Assembly: GCA_003520555.1 (NCBI GenBank)
Contig: DOUO01000173.1
Location: 1 to 7,836 of the forward strand
Direction of reading: 5' to 3'
DNA length: 7,836 nucleotides
DNA from: Oscillospiraceae bacterium
Lineage (GTDB): Bacteria > Bacillota > Clostridia > Oscillospirales > Acutalibacteraceae
The notes beneath the pieces are model-generated. The model searched no databases. It saw nothing but the letters and a program-made list of their open reading frames with translations, and was not told where the DNA came from. Below are positions 1-5,915 of the stretch, one piece after another. The translations under genes were made by a program, and so were the position numbers. The first letter of the stretch is position 1; each line of letters opens with the position of its first letter.

Positions 1-653
1 AGGTGGAACATATCGGTCATTTCCCATGCCGCCTTGGTGGTGTAGCCCTCAATTGCGTGGGTAAGCGCGTCCATGCCGGTGGCGGCGGTGAGTCCCTTTG
101 GCATTGACGACATCATGTCGGGGTCTACAATCGCAACCTCGGGGATGTCGTGTTCGTCAACGCAAACGAACTTGCGTTCCTTTTCGGTGTCGGTGATAAC
201 ATAGTTGATTGTTACCTCGGCGGCAGTGCCGGCGGTGGTGGGAACGGCAATTGTGGGAACGGCGTGGTTCTTTGTGGGAGCAACGCCCTCAAGAGAGCGA
301 ACGTCGGAAAATTCGGGATTGGTAATTATTACACCGATAGCCTTTGCGGTGTCCATTGAGGAACCGCCGCCGATTGTAATAATTGAATCCGCGCCGCACG
401 CCTTGAACGCTTCAACGCCTTCCTTAACGTTTTCAATTGTAGGGTTAGGTTTGATTCCCGAATAAACGGTGTAGGGGATTTTTGCTTCGTCGAGCAAATC
501 CGTAACCTTGGCGGTTACGCCGAACTTAATGAGGTCGGGATCGGAGCATACAAAGATGTGCTTAAAGCCCTTTGTCCGCGCAATTGCCGGAATTTCCCCG
601 ATAGCGCCCTTGCCATGGTGTGAAACCATGTTCAATATTATTCTGTTTGCCAT
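1..653 (-). CDS. fucO: Lactaldehyde reductase / iron-containing alcohol dehydrogenase (N-terminal part, cut by window edge)
   Basis: This is the first 217 residues of a group III (iron-dependent) alcohol dehydrogenase; the family is usually about 380 residues, so the C-terminal part lies beyond base 1. Known FucO enzymes interconvert L-lactaldehyde and L-1,2-propanediol with NADH in the cytoplasm during anaerobic fucose/rhamnose breakdown. The N-terminal Rossmann-like half carries the nucleotide-binding GGGSSMDTAK motif (about residues 95-104). PTTAGTAAEVT follows at about 138-148. The first two iron ligands sit in TGMDALTHAIEGY (Asp195, His199), close to Asp196/His200 of E. coli FucO; the later His ligands are off the window. 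The start (ATG at 651-653) is fixed by an AGGAGG seven bases upstream. The sequence reads as FucO rather than a butanol-type enzyme throughout, but the exact substrate is inference because no fucose, rhamnose or microcompartment genes are in view. It has its own promoter and does not belong to the methionine operon. Confidence 0.88.
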   Translation of the reverse strand, partial: MANRIILNMVSHHGKGAIGEIPAIARTKGFKHIFVCSDPDLIKFGVTAKVTDLLDEAKIPYTVYSGIKPNPTIENVKEGVEAFKACGADSIITIGGGSSMDTAKAIGVIITNPEFSDVRSLEGVAPTKNHAVPTIAVPTTAGTAAEVTINYVITDTEKERKFVCVDEHDIPEVAIVDPDMMSSMPKGLTAATGMDALTHAIEGYTTKAAWEMTDMFH

Positions 654-660
654 AATTTTA

Positions 661-666
661 CCTCCT
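661..666 (-). promoter_or_regulatory. Strong Shine-Dalgarno site of fucO
   Basis: The minus strand reads AGGAGG, a full match to the anti-SD core, seven bases before the ATG at 653. It settles the fucO start. Confidence 0.85.
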
Positions 667-708
667 GTGTCATTGAATTAACGGCAAATTTACCTTTCAT
701 ACTATTCT

Positions 709-805
709 CTGTCAGAAAGCGGACAGCTTTTTAACAGAAAGAATATGCCTGACGCGCCTGCGGCGCTGTTAAAAAGCAGAAAGTCTGCATTTAAAGTCTG
801 CATTT
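709..805 (-). other. Structured 5' leader of fucO with hairpins and tandem 13-mers
   Basis: The untranslated leader between the predicted promoter and fucO is about 165 nt. It holds a perfect 12-bp inverted repeat (726-737 with 766-777). The 28-nt loop of that repeat contains a GC-rich mini-hairpin (754-758 with 762-766, partly competing with the long stem). A second small stem lies at 709-713/722-726. Next to these is an exact tandem repeat of the 13-mer aaagtctgcattt at 780-792 and 793-805. No T-tract follows the long stem on the minus strand, so it does not look like an intrinsic terminator. It could be an RNA control element or a binding site for a local regulator. I recognise no known riboswitch class. 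Confidence 0.45.
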
Positions 806-827
806 TATGAAAATCGGTATCAATATC

Positions 828-856
828 AGTATACGCCTATTGTCAGTCAAATTCAA
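828..856 (-). promoter_or_regulatory. Predicted sigma-A-type promoter of fucO
   Basis: On the minus strand the -35 hexamer TTGAAT (851-856) and -10 hexamer TATACT (828-833) are separated by exactly 17 bases. Each differs from consensus at one or two positions. Transcription would begin near 821, leaving a long leader before the fucO start at 653. It lies just downstream of the terminator of the preceding operon, as expected for an independent unit. Confidence 0.7.
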
Positions 857-889
857 GCATAAATTGTCAATTATATTCAAATTTTATTC

Positions 890-929
890 AAAAAAGATGA
901 CTCCGCTCACTCTTTTCGAGCGCGGAGCC
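890..929 (-). terminator. Rho-independent terminator of the metF-metH-lipoprotein operon
   Basis: The minus strand forms a GC-rich stem from 929-918 pairing with 910-899. It begins GGCTCCGC and closes GCGGAGTC, with one GU pair and two internal mismatches, and the loop is GAAAAGA. It is followed after AT by CTTTTTT (889-896). It lies about 200 nt after the lipoprotein stop and just before the fucO promoter, so it should separate the two transcription units. Confidence 0.8.
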
Positions 930-1000
930 AATCCGGTAATTTGTATTATTATTTAATGAATTTTCCTCTCAGATAACAGACTGTAATTCTAAACATACTT

Positions 1001-1102
1001 TGTCATTCTGAGCGGTCGCGTAAGCGAATTTGCGCAGCAAATAGCCGAAGAATCTTAAAACGCTTCAAAAGATTCTTCGTCGTTTCACTCCTCAGAATGA
1101 CA
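1001..1102. repeat. Nested palindromic element (MITE/REP-like)
   Basis: A perfect 12-bp terminal inverted repeat (tgtcattctgag at 1001-1012, ctcagaatgaca at 1091-1102) encloses two further hairpins. One has stem atttgc/gcaaat (1028-1033/1037-1042); the other has the perfect 11-bp stem cgaagaatctt/aagattcttcg (1046-1056/1069-1079). The whole would fold as a branched, cloverleaf-like structure on either strand. It sits in the 3' untranslated part of the methionine operon, between the lipoprotein stop and the terminator. Elements with GTCATTCTGAG ends and GAAGAATCT cores are, from memory, dispersed repeats in many bacterial genomes. That this is one copy of such a family is inference, since only one copy is in the window. 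Confidence 0.7.
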
Positions 1103-1126
1103 GGGAAAGGCATTATTACAACGCGT

Positions 1127-1879
1127 TTAATTTTTAGCGAAGTTTTTGCTCAGCGTTACGGACGCGGTAATACTGCGTATGCCGCCGGTTGAGCTGTCGG
1201 TGGTAACCGAAATGTTCGCTGAGCCGTCCTTTACGCTTAAGCTGTATTTATTGTAAGTGGTGTAATAATAGCCGTCAACCGTACGGGTTACCTTTGACAC
1301 GTAATTTTTGAGCTGATTTTCGAAGCTTAAAACGTCATCGCAGCTTTTTAACTTAAGCTTGCCGTCAAACATGCATATGCCGGCGCCGTTCCGGAAGGTG
1401 TCGAGCCTACCCTCAATCTCAATTCTTGAGATTGCGCAGTCGCCTACCTTCACGGGCTTTGAGGTTACGTTGCGAAAGCTTATGTAGATGGTTTTTTTGT
1501 CGCTGCCCTCGCCGTTTTCAAGCTTTTTGGCAATGACGTTTACGGGGCTTACTGCCATTACCCTTTCGGACGGAAACTTAGTCCAGTTGTCCTCGGATTT
1601 TTTCCAGCCGTTTTTTAATAAATCGTCAACCTTTGACTTGCCTAAGGTGTAGGTTTTGCCGCAGAGGGTTATTGATGGGGTGAGCAGGCTGTTTTTGCCG
1701 CTGCCCTGCAAGGTTGTTTTGCTGTGTACGCCGTCGGTATTACGATAGCCTTCGGGGGCGGTGTAATTTGTGTTAAACGACACCTTTGTTTCAGTTTTAT
1801 TATCCGAACATCCGGCAAGCGCCGAAGCCGCGAAAATTGCGGCAAGCACAGCCGAAATAAACATTTTTATAAATTTCAT
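1127..1879 (-). CDS. Small lipoprotein of unknown function, last gene of the methionine operon
   Basis: A 250-residue secreted protein with a typical bacterial lipoprotein signal. It has a basic N-terminus (Lys2, Lys5), a hydrophobic stretch at about residues 6-22, and the lipobox LAGC with Cys24 as the predicted lipidation site. The mature protein would be anchored to the outer face of the cytoplasmic membrane. The first mature residues are polar and probably a linker. The body starts at about 68 with ITLCGKTYTLG and is rich in beta-forming alternations; four later cysteines (73, 148, 169, 180) are possible disulfide partners. I recognise no family. The ATG at 1877-1879 is preferred because an AGGAGA lies at 1886-1891 and because it gives the signal peptide; an upstream in-frame extension inside metH lacks both. 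The metH stop is only 10 bases upstream, so the gene is co-transcribed with metH. A role in methionine or cobalamin uptake is possible from context only. Confidence 0.85.
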   Translation of the reverse strand: MKFIKMFISAVLAAIFAASALAGCSDNKTETKVSFNTNYTAPEGYRNTDGVHSKTTLQGSGKNSLLTPSITLCGKTYTLGKSKVDDLLKNGWKKSEDNWTKFPSERVMAVSPVNVIAKKLENGEGSDKKTIYISFRNVTSKPVKVGDCAISRIEIEGRLDTFRNGAGICMFDGKLKLKSCDDVLSFENQLKNYVSKVTRTVDGYYYTTYNKYSLSVKDGSANISVTTDSSTGGIRSITASVTLSKNFAKN

Positions 1880-1889
1880 GCGTAATCTC

Positions 1890-4271
1890 CTAACCAAGCA
1901 CCTTTTTGGCGGTATCAACGCTTTCCTTCGCGTCCCTGCAGTAATAATCCGCGCCGATTTTTTCAGCGTATTCGGGCGTGAGCACCGCTCCTCCGACAAA
2001 CACAACGCATTTGCTGCTGCCGTCGGGATTTTGCAGTTCCTTAGTGCTTCTTACAAGGCGGATTGTGTCCTCCATGCTTTTGAGCGTGGTGGTCATAAGC
2101 GCCGAAAGACCAATCATTTTAATGTTTTGCTCCACGGCGGTGCTGACGATGAGCTGAGGGTCAACATCCTTGCCGAGGTCAACAACGGTGTAGCCGTAGT
2201 TATCAAGCAAAACCTTTACAATGTTCTTGCCTATGTCATGGATATCGCCCTTGACGGTCGCAAGTATAATTTTGCCCTTGCTTACGTTTTCCCCGCCTGA
2301 TTTTGAAAGGTGAGCCTTGATGACCTCAAAACATTCCTGAGCGGTGTTCGCGCTTTGAATAAGCTGGGGCAAAAATATTTTGCTTTTTTCAAAGTCCTCG
2401 CCCACCTTGTCAAGCGCGGGTATGAGCATATCGTTAACAATAACCATAGGGTCGGTGGTTTTAAGCAGCTTTGCTGCTGCCGCCGCGCCCTCGCTTTTAA
2501 GTCCGCGGCAAACCGCGGTGAAGATGTCAATGTCCGTGCTTTGCTCCGCTTTTTTTACGGGAACGCCGCCGTTGTAAGCGGAAATAAACTCCGAGGAATT
2601 TTTGTCAATTCCGCTAAGCACGCGGAAGGCGCGCACCGCGCCCGTCATTGCGTCCGAGTTCGGATTCATGATAGGCAGGTCAAGTCCTTCTTCAAGCGCC
2701 ATTGTGATAAACGCCGTGTTCACAAGCTCGCGGTTCGGAAGTCCGAACGATATGTTTGACACGCCCAGGCAGGTTTTGCAGCCAAGCTCGGTTTTTACCC
2801 GGTGCAAAGCCTCAAGGGTTTGACGGCAAGCGTCCTGTTCGGCGGAAACCGTGAGCGTAAGGCAGTCGATGTACACGTCGCCGCGGTCAATTCCGAGCTC
2901 CTGAGCGCGCTTTACAATGCGTTCGGCAATTTTAAACCTTCCCTCGGCGGTTTTGGGAATTCCGTTTTCGTCAAGGGTAAGTCCCACAACCGAAGCGCCG
3001 TACTTTTTAACAAGCGGAAGCACCGCGCGAAGGCTTTTTTCTTCGCCGTTGACGGAGTTTACAATGGGCTTGCCGTTATAATAACGCAGTCCCCGCTCAA
3101 GCACGGCGGGCTTTGTTGAGTCAATTTGAAGCGGAACGTCGCAAACGCTTTGAACCGCCTTGATTACCGCGGTCATCATTTCCTTTTCGTCAATTTCGGG
3201 ATGACCTACGTTTATATCAAGAATCTCGGCGCCGCCGCTGACCTGCTGCAGCGCCTGAGTGAGAATAAAGTCAATGTTTCTTTCGGCAAGAGCTTTTTGA
3301 AGCTGCTTTTTGCCGGTTGGATTAATGCGCTCGCCTATGATTCTGGGACCGTTGATTTCGACAGCCGAAACCCCGCTGCACACGGTTGTGTCCGCTGTTT
3401 TGGGACAGGGAACAAAGCTTTTGCCGTTAAGCATTTTTTTGATTTCAAAAATATATTCGGGCGTGGTTCCGCAGCAGCCGCCCGCGATTTTTACGCCATA
3501 GGGCAGCAGCTTTTCAAGACAGCGCGCAAAGTCCTTGGGAGTAATGCTGTATTCGTTGCTGTTCGGGTCGGGCAGGCCTGCGTTTGCCTTTACAACAAGC
3601 GGCAGATTTGTATAGCGCGTCATTTGCGCCGCGATAGGTTCAAGCTCGTCGGGACCCAGCGAACAGTTTACGCCCAAGGCGTCAACGCCCAGCGCGGTAA
3701 GCGTAACCGCCGCGCACGCCGGAGACACGCCCGTAAAGGTGCGTCCGTTTTTTTCAAAGGTCATTGTGGCAATAATCGGCTTTGTGCTGTTTTCCTTTGC
3801 CGCGAGCACCGCCGCCTTGAGCTCGTACAGGTCGGTCATGGTTTCAAGGACAATCACATCAGCTCCGCTGCCGGCGGTAATTTGCTCCTTAAAATAATTG
3901 TACGCCTCGTCAAATTTAAGCGAGCCCGAGGGTTCAAGCAACATTCCCACCGGGCCGATGTCAAGCGCGACCAACGCGTTTGTACCCGTGGCGGCGGCGC
4001 GCGCGTTTTCAACCGCCGCGCCTACGATTTCCTCAACGGAATAACCGCTGTTTTCAAGCTTATAGGAATTAGCTCCGAAGGTGTTTGAGTAAATTATGTC
4101 CGCGCCCGCTTCGATGTAAGCCCTGTGAAAGGACTGAATAAGCCCGGGCTGCGTAATATTCAGGGTTTCGGGAGAATGGTCGTATTTTGCGCCGCTTTTT
4201 TGAATCATTGTGCCCATAGCGCCGTCAAGAATAACAAATTCCTTTGATTTTAACAGTTCTCTAAAATCCAC
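1890..4271 (-). CDS. metH: Cobalamin-dependent methionine synthase lacking the reactivation domain
   Basis: Transfers the methyl group of 5-methyl-THF to homocysteine via methylcobalamin in the cytoplasm. The 793 residues give three modules. The homocysteine-binding barrel (about 1-285) starts with LDGAMGTMIQ and has zinc ligands Cys203 (GVNCS) and Cys266/Cys267 (GGCCGTTP). The pterin-binding domain (about 308-565) has RIIGERINPTGKK, ILDINVGHP and QIDST. The cobalamin module has a helical cap (about 580-660) and a Rossmann B12 domain with DIHDIG (Asp676, His678 as lower cobalt ligand, Gly681). E. coli MetH is about 1,227 residues; the missing ~330 are the C-terminal SAM-binding reactivation domain, which is encoded by the gene just upstream. 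I place the start at GTG 4269-4271: GGGGAG lies six bases before it and MDFRELL leads directly into the domain. A longer in-frame version from TTG at 4346 adds 25 unconserved residues. The start overlaps the upstream stop by 11 bases, implying coupled translation. Confidence 0.93.
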   Translation of the reverse strand: MDFRELLKSKEFVILDGAMGTMIQKSGAKYDHSPETLNITQPGLIQSFHRAYIEAGADIIYSNTFGANSYKLENSGYSVEEIVGAAVENARAAATGTNALVALDIGPVGMLLEPSGSLKFDEAYNYFKEQITAGSGADVIVLETMTDLYELKAAVLAAKENSTKPIIATMTFEKNGRTFTGVSPACAAVTLTALGVDALGVNCSLGPDELEPIAAQMTRYTNLPLVVKANAGLPDPNSNEYSITPKDFARCLEKLLPYGVKIAGGCCGTTPEYIFEIKKMLNGKSFVPCPKTADTTVCSGVSAVEINGPRIIGERINPTGKKQLQKALAERNIDFILTQALQQVSGGAEILDINVGHPEIDEKEMMTAVIKAVQSVCDVPLQIDSTKPAVLERGLRYYNGKPIVNSVNGEEKSLRAVLPLVKKYGASVVGLTLDENGIPKTAEGRFKIAERIVKRAQELGIDRGDVYIDCLTLTVSAEQDACRQTLEALHRVKTELGCKTCLGVSNISFGLPNRELVNTAFITMALEEGLDLPIMNPNSDAMTGAVRAFRVLSGIDKNSSEFISAYNGGVPVKKAEQSTDIDIFTAVCRGLKSEGAAAAAKLLKTTDPMVIVNDMLIPALDKVGEDFEKSKIFLPQLIQSANTAQECFEVIKAHLSKSGGENVSKGKIILATVKGDIHDIGKNIVKVLLDNYGYTVVDLGKDVDPQLIVSTAVEQNIKMIGLSALMTTTLKSMEDTIRLVRSTKELQNPDGSSKCVVFVGGAVLTPEYAEKIGADYYCRDAKESVDTAKKVLG

Positions 4272-4905
4272 AATGCTCTCCCCTTTTTCTGTAGCGGCAG
4301 GTTTTGCGCAGATTGCAGACCGCGCAGCCGCGTCGTTTTTGTTCAACCGGATTTTCAGACAGCCCGATGACCGCCGTAACCGATTTTGACGGTATTAAAA
4401 TGCTGCTTTCGTTGACGCTCAGCCCGATTTTGCGCCGCGCGTCAAGCTTTGTTAAAAAGTATTTTTGAAGGCTTATCGGGTAATCGCCGTAGCCGGGGCT
4501 GAAGCGGAAGGTCAGGTAGTAACCGGGAAATTTTTCCGCTATTTCAAGCTCCGCTTTGTCGCACACCTGCTCAATCGCCACGCTCGCGAAGCTGTCAAGC
4601 ACCACGGCGCGCGCAAGGTTTGTGATTTGGTTCACCCTGATAAGCTTGTCTATGTCCGCGCCCAGCGTCGCGCACATCAGCACCGCCTTTTTGCAGCCCG
4701 AAAGGTGGTTTTTTATGTCGTTTCCGGCTTCAAGCTCACTGCACGGCAAATCAAGCGGCGTGTAAAGGTATTTGGGCGAAGCGCGTCTTATTACCTGCTC
4801 CTCACATTCGTCAAGCAGCGAAAGCATTTTTTTGTCGGGTTCGGCGTTAGCGCCGCCGAGGTAACGCAGCGCTTCGCCGCGGCTGAGGTTTTCGAGCGTT
4901 ATCAT
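4261..4905 (-). CDS. Stand-alone methionine synthase reactivation (SAM-binding activation) domain protein
   Basis: A 214-residue protein resembling the C-terminal activation domain of MetH. In full-length MetH this domain binds SAM and, with a reductant, remethylates inactive cob(II)alamin. Visible signatures are RFSPGYGDYP (134-143), matching the RxxPGY SAM-binding motif of MetH, and SSILIPSKSVTAVIG (167-181), matching the conserved serine-rich segment after it. The adjacent metH lacks exactly this domain, so the two probably act in trans, as described for Thermotoga maritima TM0268/TM0269. The C-terminus carries four cysteines, Cys194-x2-Cys197-x5-Cys203-x8-Cys212, among many basic residues. 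They could bind zinc or an iron-sulfur cluster; this is inference. Its ATG overlaps the metF stop in an ATGA (4902-4905), and its 3' end overlaps the metH start. The family is clear but the mechanism in this short version is less certain. Confidence 0.88.
   Translation of the reverse strand: MITLENLSRGEALRYLGGANAEPDKKMLSLLDECEEQVIRRASPKYLYTPLDLPCSELEAGNDIKNHLSGCKKAVLMCATLGADIDKLIRVNQITNLARAVVLDSFASVAIEQVCDKAELEIAEKFPGYYLTFRFSPGYGDYPISLQKYFLTKLDARRKIGLSVNESSILIPSKSVTAVIGLSENPVEQKRRGCAVCNLRKTCRYRKRGEHCGF
4276..4283 (-). promoter_or_regulatory. Ribosome binding site deciding the metH GTG start
   Basis: The minus strand reads GGGGAGAG, ending four bases before GTG 4271 (the GGGGAG core is six bases away). 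It lies inside the 3' end of the reactivation-domain gene and favours the GTG over the upstream TTG at 4346. Confidence 0.7.
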
Positions 4906-5762
4906 AAAAGGCTTGACACCGCCTCGGAGATTTTCCTGGCTATGTACGGATTGTTCATGGTGTAAAGGTGAATTCCGTCAACGCCGTTGGAAATTAAATC
5001 AACAATCTGTTCAACGGCATAGGCAATTCCGGCGTCGCGCAGGGCTTCGGGCTTGTCCTCGTACTTCTGCATGGTTTTTGAGAACTTAGCCGGCAGGCTT
5101 GCGCCGCACATGTACACCATGCGCTCAATTTGCTTTTTGTTGGTAACAGGCATAATTCCGGCTTCAACAGGCACGTTAACGCCGGCGATTCTTGCTCTGT
5201 CACGGAAGTCGTAAAACACGCTGTTGTCAAAGAACAGCTGGGTAATAAGGTGGCTTGCGCCCGCGTCAACCTTTTTGCGCAGGTTCAGAATGTCCTCAAC
5301 AGCGTCCTTTGCCTCGACGTGCACCTCGGGGTAGCACGCGCCGCACACGTCAAAGTCGCCCCTTGAGCGAATGTACGCGGTGAGGTCGCTTGCGTATTTG
5401 AAGTCATTTTCGGGATTAACGCCGGGCACGCGGTCGCCGCGAAGCGCGAGGATGTTTTCAATTCCGTGCGCCTGAAAATCGCCGAGCATAAAGTCAATTA
5501 GCTGTTTTGTGCTGTTTACGCAGGTAAGGTGCGCCATGCTTTCAACGCCGTAAACGTTTTTTATGCGCGAAGCGATTTCGCAGGTGCGGCTGTGACCGCC
5601 CGAACCGCCCGCGCCGTAGGTAACGCTTACAAAGTCCGGTTTTAAGGCGCAGATTTCCTCGAGTTTGCCGTAAACCGATTCGATTGGAGATTCCTTTTTA
5701 GGGGGAAACACCTCAAACGAAAATACGGTTTTATCTTTATTGAAAAGTGAATTAACCTTCAT
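4902..5762 (-). CDS. metF: Methylenetetrahydrofolate reductase
   Basis: Reduces 5,10-methylene-THF to 5-methyl-THF with FAD as cofactor, supplying the methyl donor for the MetH encoded downstream. The 286 residues form a single TIM-barrel catalytic domain of bacterial length (E. coli 296). Landmarks in order are FSFEVFPPK (14-22, with the catalytic Glu17 matching Glu28 of E. coli), SVTYGAGGSG..RT (46-60), HLTCV (78-82), LALRGD (105-110, Asp110 near the flavin), GACYPEVHVEA (141-151), ITQLFFDN (173-180) and GIMPV (202-206). An upstream in-frame ATG at 5873 would add 37 residues with no family match and would run through the promoter, so I use ATG 5760-5762. The ribosome site there is modest (GGGTGAT, about 5 bases upstream). 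It is the first gene of the operon and overlaps the next by ATGA. Confidence 0.95.
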   Translation of the reverse strand: MKVNSLFNKDKTVFSFEVFPPKKESPIESVYGKLEEICALKPDFVSVTYGAGGSGGHSRTCEIASRIKNVYGVESMAHLTCVNSTKQLIDFMLGDFQAHGIENILALRGDRVPGVNPENDFKYASDLTAYIRSRGDFDVCGACYPEVHVEAKDAVEDILNLRKKVDAGASHLITQLFFDNSVFYDFRDRARIAGVNVPVEAGIMPVTNKKQIERMVYMCGASLPAKFSKTMQKYEDKPEALRDAGIAYAVEQIVDLISNGVDGIHLYTMNNPYIARKISEAVSSLL

Positions 5763-5801
5763 AATATCACCCGTTGTTTTTTTATTGCTTATATTTAATT
5801 G

Positions 5802-5830
5802 ATTATACCACAAATACGGCAAAAAAACAA
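5802..5830 (-). promoter_or_regulatory. Predicted promoter of the metF-metH operon
   Basis: On the minus strand a perfect -10 TATAAT (5802-5807) is preceded by TGG, an extended -10. Seventeen bases upstream is a weak -35 TTGTTT (5825-5830). Transcription would begin near 5795, leaving an untranslated leader of only about 33 nt, too short for a SAM or cobalamin riboswitch. A perfect 11-bp inverted repeat (5773-5783 with 5821-5831) brackets the -10 and overlaps the -35; it could be an operator but is mostly A/T runs. Confidence 0.7.
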
Positions 5831-5857
5831 CATGCAGTTTATTTTGCAAAATACCCC

Positions 5858-5886
5858 TTGAAAAATCGAACATTTGTTGCTATAAT
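5858..5886 (+). promoter_or_regulatory. Promoter of the translesion polymerase operon
   Basis: TTGAAA (5858-5863) and a perfect TATAAT (5881-5886) are separated by the optimal 17 bases. Transcription would start near 5893, about 23 nt before the polymerase ATG. The spacer contains an SOS-box-like sequence. It diverges from the metF promoter, with the two -35 elements about 28 bases apart. Confidence 0.8.
5867..5880 (+). promoter_or_regulatory. Putative LexA (DinR) SOS operator
   Basis: CGAACATTTGTTGC lies between the -35 and -10 hexamers. The Gram-positive LexA box is CGAACRNRYGTTYC; this site keeps CGAAC and GTT with correct spacing and the final C, with two mismatches. A repressor here would block polymerase binding directly. 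Its position in front of a Y-family polymerase gene strongly supports SOS control. Binding itself is inferred. Confidence 0.72.
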
Positions 5887-5915
5887 ATAAACAGATATTT
5901 AAGGGCGGTGAAAAT

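Larger units (their letters stand above)
654..1126. other. Intergenic region between lipoprotein gene and fucO
   Basis: No convincing coding sequence lies in this 473-base stretch. In minus-strand order it contains the ~100-bp palindromic element, a gap of about 70 AT-rich bases (930-1000) with nothing recognisable, the terminator, the fucO promoter, the structured leader with tandem 13-mers, and the fucO ribosome binding site. Confidence 0.75.

Noticed and set aside
150..465. Plus-strand frames, one Gly-rich
   Set aside because: Antisense to fucO across its GGGS nucleotide-binding region; the Gly-rich peptide is simply a complement of that coding sequence.
726..777. Perfect 12-bp stem as an intrinsic terminator
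   Set aside because: No T-run follows on either strand, and it sits inside the fucO leader after the promoter.
780..805. Tandem 13-mers as the start of a CRISPR array
   Set aside because: The two copies abut with no spacer, are too short, and no cas gene is present.
3126..4088. Open reading frame of 320 codons on the plus strand
   Set aside because: It lies wholly antisense to metH, whose domains are unmistakable. The translation is rich in Arg, His, Phe and Asn with no family resemblance, as expected for a codon-bias shadow.
4272..4346. Longer N-terminus of metH from TTG at 4346
   Set aside because: The extra 25 residues have no counterpart in MetH, overlap the upstream gene by 86 bases and lack a clear SD, while GTG 4271 has one.
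5763..5873. Longer N-terminus of metF from ATG 5873
   Set aside because: The extra residues run through the predicted promoter and do not resemble MetF; ATG 5762 gives the conserved start.
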